DNA from: Opitutaceae bacterium
GTDB lineage: Bacteria; Verrucomicrobiota; Verrucomicrobiia; Opitutales; Opitutaceae
Assembly: GCA_030648295.1 (NCBI GenBank)
Contig: JAUSID010000097.1
Coordinates: 1-64,000 of the forward strand
Reading direction: 5' to 3'
Length of the DNA stretch: 64,000 bases
Both the position numbers and the translations under genes were made by a program. Below, one piece after another: positions 34,010 through 42,509 of this stretch. The notes below the pieces were generated by a model that was not told the DNA's origin, did no database searches, and worked only from the letters and a program-made list of their open reading frames with translations. Positions within the stretch are counted from its first letter, which is position 1. The number at the start of each line of letters is the position of its first letter.

Positions 34010-34657
34010 ATGGTCGCACCCAGCCCTCTTCTCGCGCGTAGCGCCGATCTTTCGAATGCAAAGCGCGCCCTCCTGGACAAACTGCTGGCAAATGCCAGCG
34101 CGGCCGCCGTTGCACCAGAGATTCCGCGCCGGCCTTCGGGGGCGAGCGTGCCGCTTTCATTCTCGCAGCAAAGCCTTTGGTTCTTTCATCAGCTGGATCC
34201 ACAGAGTCCGCTCTACCACCTACCCATCGCGTTGCGGCTCGCGGGACCGCTCAATCTGACGGCGCTCCAGCAGTCACTTAACACGATCGTCGCCCGGCAC
34301 GAAATCCTGCGGACGTGCTACGTCGTCGTGGACGAGACACCGACGCAACACGTTGAACCGGCGAGCGAGGTCCCGTTCTCCGCCATCGACCTGAGCACCC
34401 AGGCAGTCGAGGGACGCGAGTTGGCCGTCCGCGCCTTGATCGATCAGGAATGCCGACGGCCCTTCGATCTCACGCATGAGCCGCTGCTGCGGGCGCTGCT
34501 CGTTCGCACCACCGAGACGGAGCACACGCTCGTGCTGAGCACGCACCACATCGCCGCCGACGGCTGGTCGTGGGGAATTTTTTTCCGCGAACTCGCCGAG
34601 CTCTATGGCGCCGCCACCGCCGGCCGGGCCCGCCGGCTTCGACGCGTCGACCTTTGA
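34010..34657 (+). pseudogene. NRPS condensation-domain fragment (5' part of broken module)
   Basis: From this ATG, 215 residues. After a short leader (LSNAKRALLDKLLANAS) comes the first half of a condensation domain: PLSFSQQSLWFFHQLDP, ARHEILRT and the intact active site HHIAADGWSWG. Homology ends at AELYGAATAG; the frame then reads about ten unrelated residues to a stop. In the related NRPS at 13663 the domain continues for about 290 more residues. The next 2.1 kb resume an NRPS in another frame at adenylation motif A4. The missing stretch (second half of C, first half of A) would be about 1.5 kb or more. Either a real deletion or an assembly collapse over GC-rich sequence fits. Confidence 0.85.
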
Positions 34658-36689
34658 AATCTGGGGAGCGCTCCTGAACGGCGGCCGGCTCGTCGTCCAT
34701 CCGCCGGGCACGCCGTCGCTGGCGGAACTCGGGCAATTCATTGCCGACCGCCGCATCACGACGCTCTGGCTGACGGCCGGACTTTTCCACGCGCTCGTCG
34801 ACCATTCGCTGGACTCGTTGCGCCATGTGCGGCAGCTGCTCGCCGGCGGCGACATCCTCTCGCCGGCGCACGTGGAAAAAGTGCGGCACGCTTTTCCGCT
34901 TTGCCGGCTGATCAATGGCTACGGACCGACGGAAAACACGACCTTCACGTGCTGCCACACGATTACGGCGGTGGAGGGCGCGATTCCGATCGGCCGGCCG
35001 ATCGCCAACACGGAGGTGTACATTCTCGATGAGGCGAGGCAGCCCGTGCCGATTGGCATCGCGGGGGAGCTGTGGGTCGGCGGCGATGGGCTTGCCCGCG
35101 GTTACCTGAATCAACCCGAACTCACCGCCGAAAAATTTGCCGCCCAACCGTTCAAGACCGGGGAGCGGCTTTATCGCACGGGCGATCAGGCGCGTTATCT
35201 CGCTGATGGCGTGATCGAGTTTCTCGGCCGCCGCGATGGCCAGGTGAAGCTGCTCGGCTTCCGCGTGGAACTCGGGGAAATCGAAATCCGGCTGGCGCGC
35301 CATCCCGGGGTGCTTGCGTGTGTGGTGACCGCACCGCCCGACGCCACCGGCGGGCGGCGGCTCGTGGCGCACATTGTCCCGGGGGGCACCGCGCCGACCG
35401 CCGGCGAGTTGCGCACATTCCTCCAAACGTCATTGCCCGCCCACATGGTGCCCGCCGCCTTCACGTTTCTGTCGCAATTTCCGCTGACCCCGAATGGCAA
35501 AGTCGACCGGGGTGCCCTGCGGGCACCGGAAGCAGATGCCGGCAAACCACCGGGTGGTGCGACGGCTCCGCGCGACTTGTGGGAGGAAAAAATGGCCAGC
35601 CTCTGGGAAACGGTGCTTGGCGTTTCGCCCATCGCCGTCACGGACCGGTTCTTCGACCTGGGCGGACATTCGCTGCTGGCGATCCGCCTCGTCGCGCAGA
35701 TTGAAAAAACCTTCGGGCGGCGGCTCCCGGTGGCTACGGTGTTTCAGGCGCAGTCGGTCGAGCAACTGGCGGCCATCGTGCGCGAAAATCGCTCGCCGGT
35801 TCCGGGCCGGTCGCTGCTGGCGATCCAGCCGAACGGAGGCCGCTTGCCGCTCTACCTCGTGCACGGCGTCGGCGGCGGCATGCTCTGGGGCTACATCAAC
35901 CTCTCGCGGCACCTCGGCAACGACCAACCGGTGTATGTCTTCCGCTCGAACTGGGCGACCGGCGGGATTCGGTTCGAGACGATCGAGGAGATGGCCACCC
36001 GTTATGTGCGCGAGTTGCGGACGTTTCAACCGCAAGGCCCGTATTCGCTCGGCGGTTACTGCTTCGGCGGCAACGTCGCGTTCGAGATGGCGCGACAGCT
36101 GGAGTCACAGGGGCAGAAAATTGCCACGCTGGCGCTGATGAACTGTTCGCCCCCGAACTCGGATTATTACCGCTTCCGTTGGTCGCCGGCCGGCCTGGCC
36201 CGCTTCGGCGTCAATCTCGCCGTCTGGCTGATCGATTTCATCGGCTGGGACGAGCAGATCCGCCGGCACTACGTGCGCTGGAAGCTCGGGCAGGGCAAGC
36301 GCCGGGTGGCGGCGTGGTGGCAGCGTAACGACAAAACGGATGCGGAGGCCGGTTCCGGCGAAATCGTCAATCTCGCCGGACTGCCCGATGAACAGCGTCA
36401 GCTCTACAAAGTCCACCTGCGGGCGCTGACGAGCTACCATTGCCAGCCGTATGGCGGAGCGGTGACTCTTTTCCGGACGCGCGGTCATCCGCTGGTGAGC
36501 TCATTTGATGCGCATTATGGCTGGGATGAATTCGCGCGCGGTGGCGTGACGCTGCGCCGCATGCCGGGCGGCCACGACAGCCTGCTCCAGGAGCCGCACG
36601 TGCAAGCCGTCGCGAGCACCCTGTCGGCCGCAGGATCGCCGAACGCGGCGCAACCGCTGGTAAAGCCCGCAAATGGCTTGCAGAGCTGA
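34605..36689 (+). CDS. NRPS fragment A(partial)-T-TE, valine-type code
   Basis: 694 residues if started at the first ATG, which lies in the junction and is probably not native. It begins inside adenylation motif A4 (FDASTFEIWG) and lacks A1-A3, including the ATP-binding YTSGSTG loop, so it cannot adenylate on its own. The remaining pocket positions read D-A-F-W-L-G-G-T-F-K, a valine code as I recall it. Carrier LGGHSLL (Ser356); thioesterase GGYCFGG (Cys486) and GGHDSL (His657), with the same long basic lid as the 13663 product. The final codons (PANGLQS) lie in a segment nearly identical to a transposase 3' end, so the native C-terminus may have been replaced. Confidence 0.85.
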   Translation: MAPPPPAGPAGFDASTFEIWGALLNGGRLVVHPPGTPSLAELGQFIADRRITTLWLTAGLFHALVDHSLDSLRHVRQLLAGGDILSPAHVEKVRHAFPLCRLINGYGPTENTTFTCCHTITAVEGAIPIGRPIANTEVYILDEARQPVPIGIAGELWVGGDGLARGYLNQPELTAEKFAAQPFKTGERLYRTGDQARYLADGVIEFLGRRDGQVKLLGFRVELGEIEIRLARHPGVLACVVTAPPDATGGRRLVAHIVPGGTAPTAGELRTFLQTSLPAHMVPAAFTFLSQFPLTPNGKVDRGALRAPEADAGKPPGGATAPRDLWEEKMASLWETVLGVSPIAVTDRFFDLGGHSLLAIRLVAQIEKTFGRRLPVATVFQAQSVEQLAAIVRENRSPVPGRSLLAIQPNGGRLPLYLVHGVGGGMLWGYINLSRHLGNDQPVYVFRSNWATGGIRFETIEEMATRYVRELRTFQPQGPYSLGGYCFGGNVAFEMARQLESQGQKIATLALMNCSPPNSDYYRFRWSPAGLARFGVNLAVWLIDFIGWDEQIRRHYVRWKLGQGKRRVAAWWQRNDKTDAEAGSGEIVNLAGLPDEQRQLYKVHLRALTSYHCQPYGGAVTLFRTRGHPLVSSFDAHYGWDEFARGGVTLRRMPGGHDSLLQEPHVQAVASTLSAAGSPNAAQPLVKPANGLQS

Positions 36690-36717
36690 GGAAGGTAAAA
36701 GGTAAAGCATGACCCCA
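36669..36717 (+). repeat. RAYT 3'-tail copy at the NRPS 3' end
   Basis: This 49-base stretch matches 46723-46771, the 3' end of the decayed transposase, with about three mismatches. Both contain GCTGAGGAAGGTAAAAGG and then TAAAGCATGACCCCA. In the transposase frame it would read KWLAELRKVKGKA then stop. It spans the stop codon of the NRPS fragment. This is a mobile-element scar at the edge of the biosynthetic region. Confidence 0.85.
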
Positions 36718-36877
36718 TCCATGATTCCCTCTCATCCATGCCGAACCGCCTGGAAGAATGCAACGATCCGGACGCGCCGCCGCTTCCTGGGCCCACTTCT
36801 GGATTGTCGATACCAGCCCGGCGGGGAGATTCTGTGGCGTTGCCCCATCCTCCCGGAGTGGGCGACCCTCCTTTTCA

Positions 36878-37678
36878 ATGGCTCACAGCAATCTCGTCCA
36901 ATCCCTGGAACGCGGCATGATGATCATCGACCTGGTCGCGCGTTCCGGCAGCGGCCTGACCCTCGCCGAAATCGCCGACGCCGTGGGCGTGAAGCGGCCC
37001 ACGGCCTTCAACCTCACGCGCACGCTGGTCGCGCAGCGTTATCTCGAAAAAACGTCGCGGCCCGTCCGCTTTTTGCTCGGGCCGGGCGTGCTCGAGGCGG
37101 CTGAGGCCTGGCGGCATCGCGAAATGGCGCGGCAGTTCGAGGGTTTGGTGCGACACCTCGCCTCCCGCATCGACGCCACCGTCGTGCTGGCCGAGCCCCT
37201 GGGCGGAGAAGTGATCGCGGTGCATCTGATCGACAAGAACCGGCCCGGGGTGGTGCAGCATTCGGCGACCCGCCGGCTGGCCCCCTACATTCACGCCTCG
37301 ACGCTGTGCATGCTCGCGTTCTGGCCGCCCGCCGAGGAGGCGGCGTACGAGGCCCGGTATCCATTCCAGGAGTATGGCGCCGGCCGCTGGGGCACGGAGG
37401 ATCGGCTGCGGGCGTTTTTGGAGGAGTCGCGGGCGCGCGGTCACGTGGCTTGGGAGGCGCCGAACGCGCGCTTCCTTGTGGGCGTGCCGGTGTACTCGAC
37501 GGAAGGAACCCTCCTGGCCGCCGTGGGCGTGTCGGCGGCGATGACCCAGCCGTGGACCGAAGCGGAAAAGGCCGCAGTGGTGCGTACCGTCACGGAGGCG
37601 GTGGCGCGCCTGCACTCCGGCAGTTATGCGGAGATCCCGGCGGCCTCGGCTTCCCTGAGCGCATCGCCGAGCAAGTGA
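36878..37678 (+). CDS. IclR-family transcriptional regulator
   Basis: 266 residues from MAHSNLVQSLERG, the usual start of IclR proteins; the frame is open upstream but unrelated. Residues 1-70 hold the winged helix (LTLAEIADAVGVKRPTAFNLTRTLV). The C-terminal effector domain shows LAPYIHASTLCMLAFWP and FLVGVPVYSTEGTLLAAVGVS. It is convergent with the FAD oxidoreductase gene (55-base overlap) that ends the TonB/symporter operon, so it is the likely local regulator of that operon, responding to a small carbon compound. The upstream 160 bases hold no other gene. Confidence 0.9.
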   Translation: MAHSNLVQSLERGMMIIDLVARSGSGLTLAEIADAVGVKRPTAFNLTRTLVAQRYLEKTSRPVRFLLGPGVLEAAEAWRHREMARQFEGLVRHLASRIDATVVLAEPLGGEVIAVHLIDKNRPGVVQHSATRRLAPYIHASTLCMLAFWPPAEEAAYEARYPFQEYGAGRWGTEDRLRAFLEESRARGHVAWEAPNARFLVGVPVYSTEGTLLAAVGVSAAMTQPWTEAEKAAVVRTVTEAVARLHSGSYAEIPAASASLSASPSK

Positions 37679-39627
37679 CACGCCTCGCGCGTCGTGGCGG
37701 GCAGGCGATCGTGCCAGCCCCGGCGGCGCAGCAACACCGCGCCGGGATCGTCGTGGCGGACGGGATCCTCCGGGGGGCACGCGCGGGCCGGATCCAGTGC
37801 GGCGGCCACGCGGCGGGCCGCTTCGTTCGGGTCGTCGTCGCCGGCGAGCGCGCGCGATAGAATGCCCTGCCACGCGGCCCCGAGCGCGGGGCTCACCGGG
37901 CGGTTCGGATCGGCCTCGTAACCGGAGAAGAATCCGCGCGCGCCGAGGAATTGCGCATCGCGCGTCCACGCCTCGTCGCGGCCGAGGTCGACGTCGGCGA
38001 AATAGGTGACGGCGATGTGGCGCCGCAGGAGTTCCGACTGCAGCCTGCCGCCGGACAACGTGCCGGGCAAAACCCCGTCGCGCAGACAGACGGCGGCGGC
38101 GACGCCCGCCGCCTCGCCGGTGTGCACGAAAACCGGCTCGAGCCGGAGCGTGCCCCAGCCGACATGCGTGGCCGAGAGGCAGACGGGCACAAGGAGATTG
38201 TCGACGGCGTCGGTCACCATCGCGCGATACGGCACCTGCGAGGGCAGGGTCGCTTCGGCGAGAATGAACTCGCCGTCGTTGCCGCTGCCGGGCTGGCGGA
38301 CCGGGCGGCAGTCGTGCGAGTCCATCGGCCACTCGGCGAAGGCCACCGCGTCGGGGTGAATCGGGGTGCGGCCGTGCCGCGGATGCCGCGAGGCGTCGCG
38401 TTCGCTGAAGACGTGCCGGCCGGCGAGCCGGCGGGCCTCCCGCACATACATCGCGGGGGGTATGTGCCCGTTATCCGGATACTCGTCGCGGGCCAGGCCC
38501 CAGGCGCGCGCATGGTCGCGCACCGGCGCCGGCACGGCGGGGTCGTGCTGCAGAAAATACAGCAGCCCGAGGGCGTGGGCGGCGTGGTCGCGGTACAACT
38601 CGCGCCGGCGCGCGAGGGAGGCGCCGGGGTAATCATGGTTGCCGCCGACGAGATTGGCGCCGAGCCAGTCCATCTTGCCGTTGGGGATGTTGGCGGCGAG
38701 CCGGAAGTCCTCGAGCGGGCCGTGCAGGAGGTGGGAGGAGAGCGGATAGCCCCGCGTGTGGGCCTCGGGGCTGCGGTCGAGGAGGCCGAGGTATCGCTGA
38801 CGCAGATACGCGGCGGGCCGGGGGACCACGCTGCGGTTGGCCGGCCGGTCGGTGAGGACGAGCCGGACGGTGTAGGCCTGCACCGCGCCATCGCCGCGCC
38901 CGGTGCTCCCGGGGAACACCCGCCGCGAGGTGCGGTTGAAAAAATGCAGGTTCAGCCGCCGGGCGAGGGCGTGGCCGATGTCGCCAATCGGCTCGATGGT
39001 CGTGAAGTGCGTGCCGGCATGAGGCTCGCCAAACTCGTCGCGCCCCTCGCGTCCGACGCGGAAGGCGGCTCCGGCGAGCGCCGCCAGGTCGGCCTCGTAG
39101 CTGGCATCGACGAAGATCTCCGCCGTGACGCGCCAGCGGTCGCCGGCGCCGCCCGCCGGCTGAAACACGACTTCGCGAATGGTGTTGCCCTCCTTGCCGA
39201 CCGACTCCGGCCGGAAGCCGGACACCAGGCGGACGCCGGGGCAGTCGGCCAGCATTTCGCGGCAGGTTTTTTCCGCCACGTGCGGCTCGAAGCGCGGCCG
39301 CTCGCCGTGGCGGGTGGCATCGCCGAACCGCGCCATCGCATGCTCCGGCGAACCGTCGCCGAAGGCGCGGCGGTAGTGCTCCTCCAGTCGCGCCACAAAC
39401 TCGGCGAGCACCGGACAGCGGTGGCCGGCGTAGCGGGTGTCGAAGACCTGCACGCCGCTGCTCCACATGCCGCCCACGTGGGCGGAAGGCTCCACGAGCA
39501 GGGCCCGCCGGCCTTCGCGCGCCACGCGCAGCGCGCACGCGATGCCGCCAGGTGTCGCGGCGACGATGACCACGTCGTAGTGCCCGGCAAACGCGGGTGG
39601 CGATCCGCGGGGGGAGGAGGAGTTCAT
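37624..39627 (-). CDS. FAD-dependent oxidoreductase (FAD_oxidored family)
   Basis: 667 residues. The dinucleotide-binding motif is at the N-terminus (HYDVVIVAATPGGIACALRVA, with A-A-T replacing the first Gly of GxGxxG) and EPSAHVGGMWSSGV follows. Later blocks EIFVDASYEADLAALAGA and LLVPVCLSATHVGWGTLRLEP with GEAAGVAAAVCL are typical of the FAD_oxidored family found in Bacteroidetes, Planctomycetes and Verrucomicrobia sugar loci. The start overlaps the symporter stop (ATGA). As last gene of the operon it probably oxidises the imported substrate or a product; the substrate is unknown. Confidence 0.87.
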   Translation of the reverse strand: MNSSSPRGSPPAFAGHYDVVIVAATPGGIACALRVAREGRRALLVEPSAHVGGMWSSGVQVFDTRYAGHRCPVLAEFVARLEEHYRRAFGDGSPEHAMARFGDATRHGERPRFEPHVAEKTCREMLADCPGVRLVSGFRPESVGKEGNTIREVVFQPAGGAGDRWRVTAEIFVDASYEADLAALAGAAFRVGREGRDEFGEPHAGTHFTTIEPIGDIGHALARRLNLHFFNRTSRRVFPGSTGRGDGAVQAYTVRLVLTDRPANRSVVPRPAAYLRQRYLGLLDRSPEAHTRGYPLSSHLLHGPLEDFRLAANIPNGKMDWLGANLVGGNHDYPGASLARRRELYRDHAAHALGLLYFLQHDPAVPAPVRDHARAWGLARDEYPDNGHIPPAMYVREARRLAGRHVFSERDASRHPRHGRTPIHPDAVAFAEWPMDSHDCRPVRQPGSGNDGEFILAEATLPSQVPYRAMVTDAVDNLLVPVCLSATHVGWGTLRLEPVFVHTGEAAGVAAAVCLRDGVLPGTLSGGRLQSELLRRHIAVTYFADVDLGRDEAWTRDAQFLGARGFFSGYEADPNRPVSPALGAAWQGILSRALAGDDDPNEAARRVAAALDPARACPPEDPVRHDDPGAVLLRRRGWHDRLPATTREACHLLGDALREAEAAGISA

Positions 39628-41213
39628 CGGAGGGAGGCGGGGCAGCCCGCGGGGGTGGCGGCGGGTTCGGGGGCGCGATCCCACACGGTGAGATTGGCGA
39701 GATCGCCGCCCCGCCGCGGAAAGAGGAGCGCGGCAACGCAGCAGGTGCCGAACATGATCAGGTTGGAGAGGATCGAGGTGTAGTAGGCGTTGAACAGGCG
39801 GGGCCAGACGCCGAACGTCACGAGGACGGCGTAGCCGGTGAAGAGCACGGTGGCGGCGATGCCGAGCAGCACCGCGCGCGCGTCGCCCAGGCGGGTGAAC
39901 ATCCCGAAGACAAACGCCCCGGAGGCGCCGCCGCCCAGCAGGGCGGTGACGATCAGGATGAAATCGAGAATGGTTTTCGTCGAGGCGAGGTAGAACAGCC
40001 ACGCCCCGCCGGCCATCAGGAGGGCGATGGCGAGCGACGTGAGCCGGCCGGCGGCCAGGTAGTGCCCGTCGGGTTTTTGCCGCGCGAGATAGGGGCGGTA
40101 GACGTCGTTCACGCACACCATGCTCGCCGCGTTGATGCAGCTGCTGAGGCTGGCCATGGCGGCGGCGAGCGCGGCGGAGATCACCAGACCGGCGAGACCG
40201 TGCGGCAGCACCGTGATGATGAAGTGCGGCAGGATGTCCTCGGCCTTGCGGGTGCCGGCCAGGACCGCGGTCGAGACTTCGCTCGGAAAATGCTGGTAGT
40301 ACGTCCACAGGCAGGTGCCGAGGAACATGAAGCCGGCCCAGATCGGCACGGCGCCGAAGCCGAGGACAAACATCGCCTTGCGGGCCTCGCGGGAGGATTT
40401 CGCCGAACACCAGCGTTGCACGGAATCCTGATCGAGCTGCCCGGCGAGATAGTTGGCCACCCCGACGAGAACGAGCATCAGCGCGGTCTTTTCCGTGAGC
40501 GAGAAGCCGCGATGCACCGCCTCGAGCTGGCCGGTGGCCGGGTTGAGATCGCGCAACGAGAGCTTGTTGGCCGCCCACGCCTCCGAAAACACTTGGGCGA
40601 GCCCGCCGGGCAGCGCGTGCACGATGAACAGCACGCAGACCACCGCGCCCGACAGCAGCACGATTGTCTGGATCACATCGGTCCACACGACCGCCTCGAA
40701 CCCGCCCTTGATGGTGTAGATCGCCGTTACCCCGGCGGCGAGGACGATGCAGGCGAGCACGGGCAGTTGCGTCATCGAAGACAGCAGGACGGCCAGCAGG
40801 TAGGTGATGGTGGCGGCGCGCACGACCTGCATCGTGAGGTAGACGAGCGCGGCGTAGAGCGAGACCGACGGACCGAACCGCAGGGCGAGGTAGTGGTACG
40901 CGGAGTGCACCGTGCCCCGCCGGAAGAATGGAATGAACGCGTAACACGCGAGCAGGACGACAAGGGGAAACGCGAGCGGCGGCAGGATGCGCAGCCACGC
41001 GGTTTTGAAACTGTCCGCCGGATACGCGATAAACGTGATCGAACTGATGGTGGAGCCGATGAAGCTGAGCCCGATGGCCCAGCCCGGAAAATCGCGCCCG
41101 CCCAGGAAGTAGCGTTCGGTGGTCCGGTTGCGCCGCGCAAAACGCAGGCCGATCGCCAGGGTGAGGACCGCATAGGCGCCGATGACCAGCAGATCGACGG
41201 GATGCAGCGTCAT
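39624..41213 (-). CDS. Sodium:solute symporter (SSS family)
   Basis: 529 residues with at least 12 hydrophobic segments. N-terminal VDLLVIGAYAVLTLAIGL and RYFLGGRDFPGWAIGLSFIGSTISSITF are the hallmark of the SSS/SGLT family; KGGFEAVVWTDVIQ and LASLSSCINAASM follow. It probably imports a sugar, sugar acid or sialic-acid-like compound with Na+. It is the third gene of the operon, starting one base after the stop of the sialidase-like gene and overlapping the oxidoreductase by 4 bases. Confidence 0.92.
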   Translation of the reverse strand: MTLHPVDLLVIGAYAVLTLAIGLRFARRNRTTERYFLGGRDFPGWAIGLSFIGSTISSITFIAYPADSFKTAWLRILPPLAFPLVVLLACYAFIPFFRRGTVHSAYHYLALRFGPSVSLYAALVYLTMQVVRAATITYLLAVLLSSMTQLPVLACIVLAAGVTAIYTIKGGFEAVVWTDVIQTIVLLSGAVVCVLFIVHALPGGLAQVFSEAWAANKLSLRDLNPATGQLEAVHRGFSLTEKTALMLVLVGVANYLAGQLDQDSVQRWCSAKSSREARKAMFVLGFGAVPIWAGFMFLGTCLWTYYQHFPSEVSTAVLAGTRKAEDILPHFIITVLPHGLAGLVISAALAAAMASLSSCINAASMVCVNDVYRPYLARQKPDGHYLAAGRLTSLAIALLMAGGAWLFYLASTKTILDFILIVTALLGGGASGAFVFGMFTRLGDARAVLLGIAATVLFTGYAVLVTFGVWPRLFNAYYTSILSNLIMFGTCCVAALLFPRRGGDLANLTVWDRAPEPAATPAGCPASLR

Positions 41214-41214
41214 G

Positions 41215-42420
41215 CTAGCGAAACTGCGCCGCGAGTTCCGCCAGCGGGACGATCGTGACCTCGATGTCCTCCTTGTTCACCGAGTAGATGGTGTAGAGCT
41301 GCCCCGCGTGTTCGAACCCCCGCATGTAGTGGTAGCCGGCGCTCTTCGCGCGGCCCTCGTGGCGCGCCCGCGTGACCTCCGCCCGGACGTTCGCGATGCG
41401 CTCGTACGCGAGCCCGTCCCGCGACAGCGCGATGCTGAAGGGAATCCGGCTGGAAGGGTTGGGGTTCACGAGCAAGGCGTAGAGGCCGTTGCTCAGCCGG
41501 AGCCCGTGATGACGGGCGCCGGCTTCCGGGAAGTTGGTGACGACCGGTTCGGTCCAGGTGACGCCGCTGTCCACGCTGTAGCAGCGCATGAGACGTTTGG
41601 GCGTGCGGGTGCGGAAATGGGCGACGAGGTGGCCGTTCGGGAGCGCATACCATTCCGCCTCCTCGAGTTTTCCCGCGCCCGGGAGATCGCGGATCGTCCA
41701 GTCGTCGAGGGCCTTCACGCCGCCCTTGGCGGATTTCATCGGTCCCCAACTGCCCACGCCGCCCTTGCCGAGGATGAGCCAGTCGCCGTCGGGGGCGCGC
41801 TGCGGAATGTTGCCGGCGAAAAAGTCCTTCGCGATCACGGTGCGCTCGCCGAAGCGCCCGACCGTCGCGTCCCAGGGGAAGGCGAGCAGCACGGGCTCCT
41901 CGCCGCTCTTGCCGGCGTCGGAGGCGTCGCGCAGCGCGGCCAGGGCGAACATCCCGCCGTCGCGCAGCCAGAAGCCGCACGCGGTGTAGCGGCGCCGGGG
42001 GTGCCTTCCGGTGAGGTCGATCGGTTCGCTCCACTGGAGGCCGTCGCGGCTCGTGGCGTAGCGGATGCGCTGGCCGGCGAAGTCCTCGCCGACGTATCCA
42101 TCATTCCATTTCGCGAAAAACCGCCCGTCGAAGGCCACAATCTGCGGGTGGTGCATGAAGGCGGACTCGCCCTTCACGCCGCGCGCGACGACACTCGTGC
42201 GACCGCGGTAGGAAGGCAGACGCGACCACTCGATCTTCTCCGGCTGCGACGGGAGCCCGGGGACCTGGAACATGGTGGCGAGCACCTCGGGCGGCGGCAT
42301 GGATCGGTCCGGCGCGGCGCCGTGGGCGGCGGCTCCGGTCCCGGCGAGGAGACCGGCGACGAGGCGAAAGCTCCGCGGGCCGGCGAACCGGCGGGCGGGA
42401 ATGAGGGAGGGGGAGATCAT
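41215..42420 (-). CDS. Secreted BNR/sialidase-like protein
   Basis: 401 residues from MISPSLIPARRF, with a signal-type segment (FRLVAGLLAGTGAAAHGAA). The fold signs are repeated Asp-box-like blocks: RYATSRDGLQWSEPIDL, YSVDSGVTWTEP and IALSRDGLAYERI. This is the exo-sialidase / BNR superfamily, six-bladed propeller, also used by other glycan-binding or hydrolysing proteins; catalytic Arg and Tyr assignments are not certain. It lies between the TonB receptor and the symporter, which suggests it releases or binds the glycan unit that is imported. The frame is open upstream, but sequence before the chosen ATG is unrelated. Confidence 0.82.
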   Translation of the reverse strand: MISPSLIPARRFAGPRSFRLVAGLLAGTGAAAHGAAPDRSMPPPEVLATMFQVPGLPSQPEKIEWSRLPSYRGRTSVVARGVKGESAFMHHPQIVAFDGRFFAKWNDGYVGEDFAGQRIRYATSRDGLQWSEPIDLTGRHPRRRYTACGFWLRDGGMFALAALRDASDAGKSGEEPVLLAFPWDATVGRFGERTVIAKDFFAGNIPQRAPDGDWLILGKGGVGSWGPMKSAKGGVKALDDWTIRDLPGAGKLEEAEWYALPNGHLVAHFRTRTPKRLMRCYSVDSGVTWTEPVVTNFPEAGARHHGLRLSNGLYALLVNPNPSSRIPFSIALSRDGLAYERIANVRAEVTRARHEGRAKSAGYHYMRGFEHAGQLYTIYSVNKEDIEVTIVPLAELAAQFR

Positions 42421-42509
42421 GCGAGGGGAATTTCGAGGAAGGGAAAAGGGAGTGGGTGGAACGGGGCGGTTCACCGGCGGCCCGCGGCGAACATCATGGC
42501 CGGCGGAAA

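Noticed and set aside
36738-36877. N-terminal extension of the IclR regulator
   Set aside because: The in-frame upstream residues do not fit the IclR N-terminus, which normally starts just before the first helix as at MAHSNLVQSLERG.
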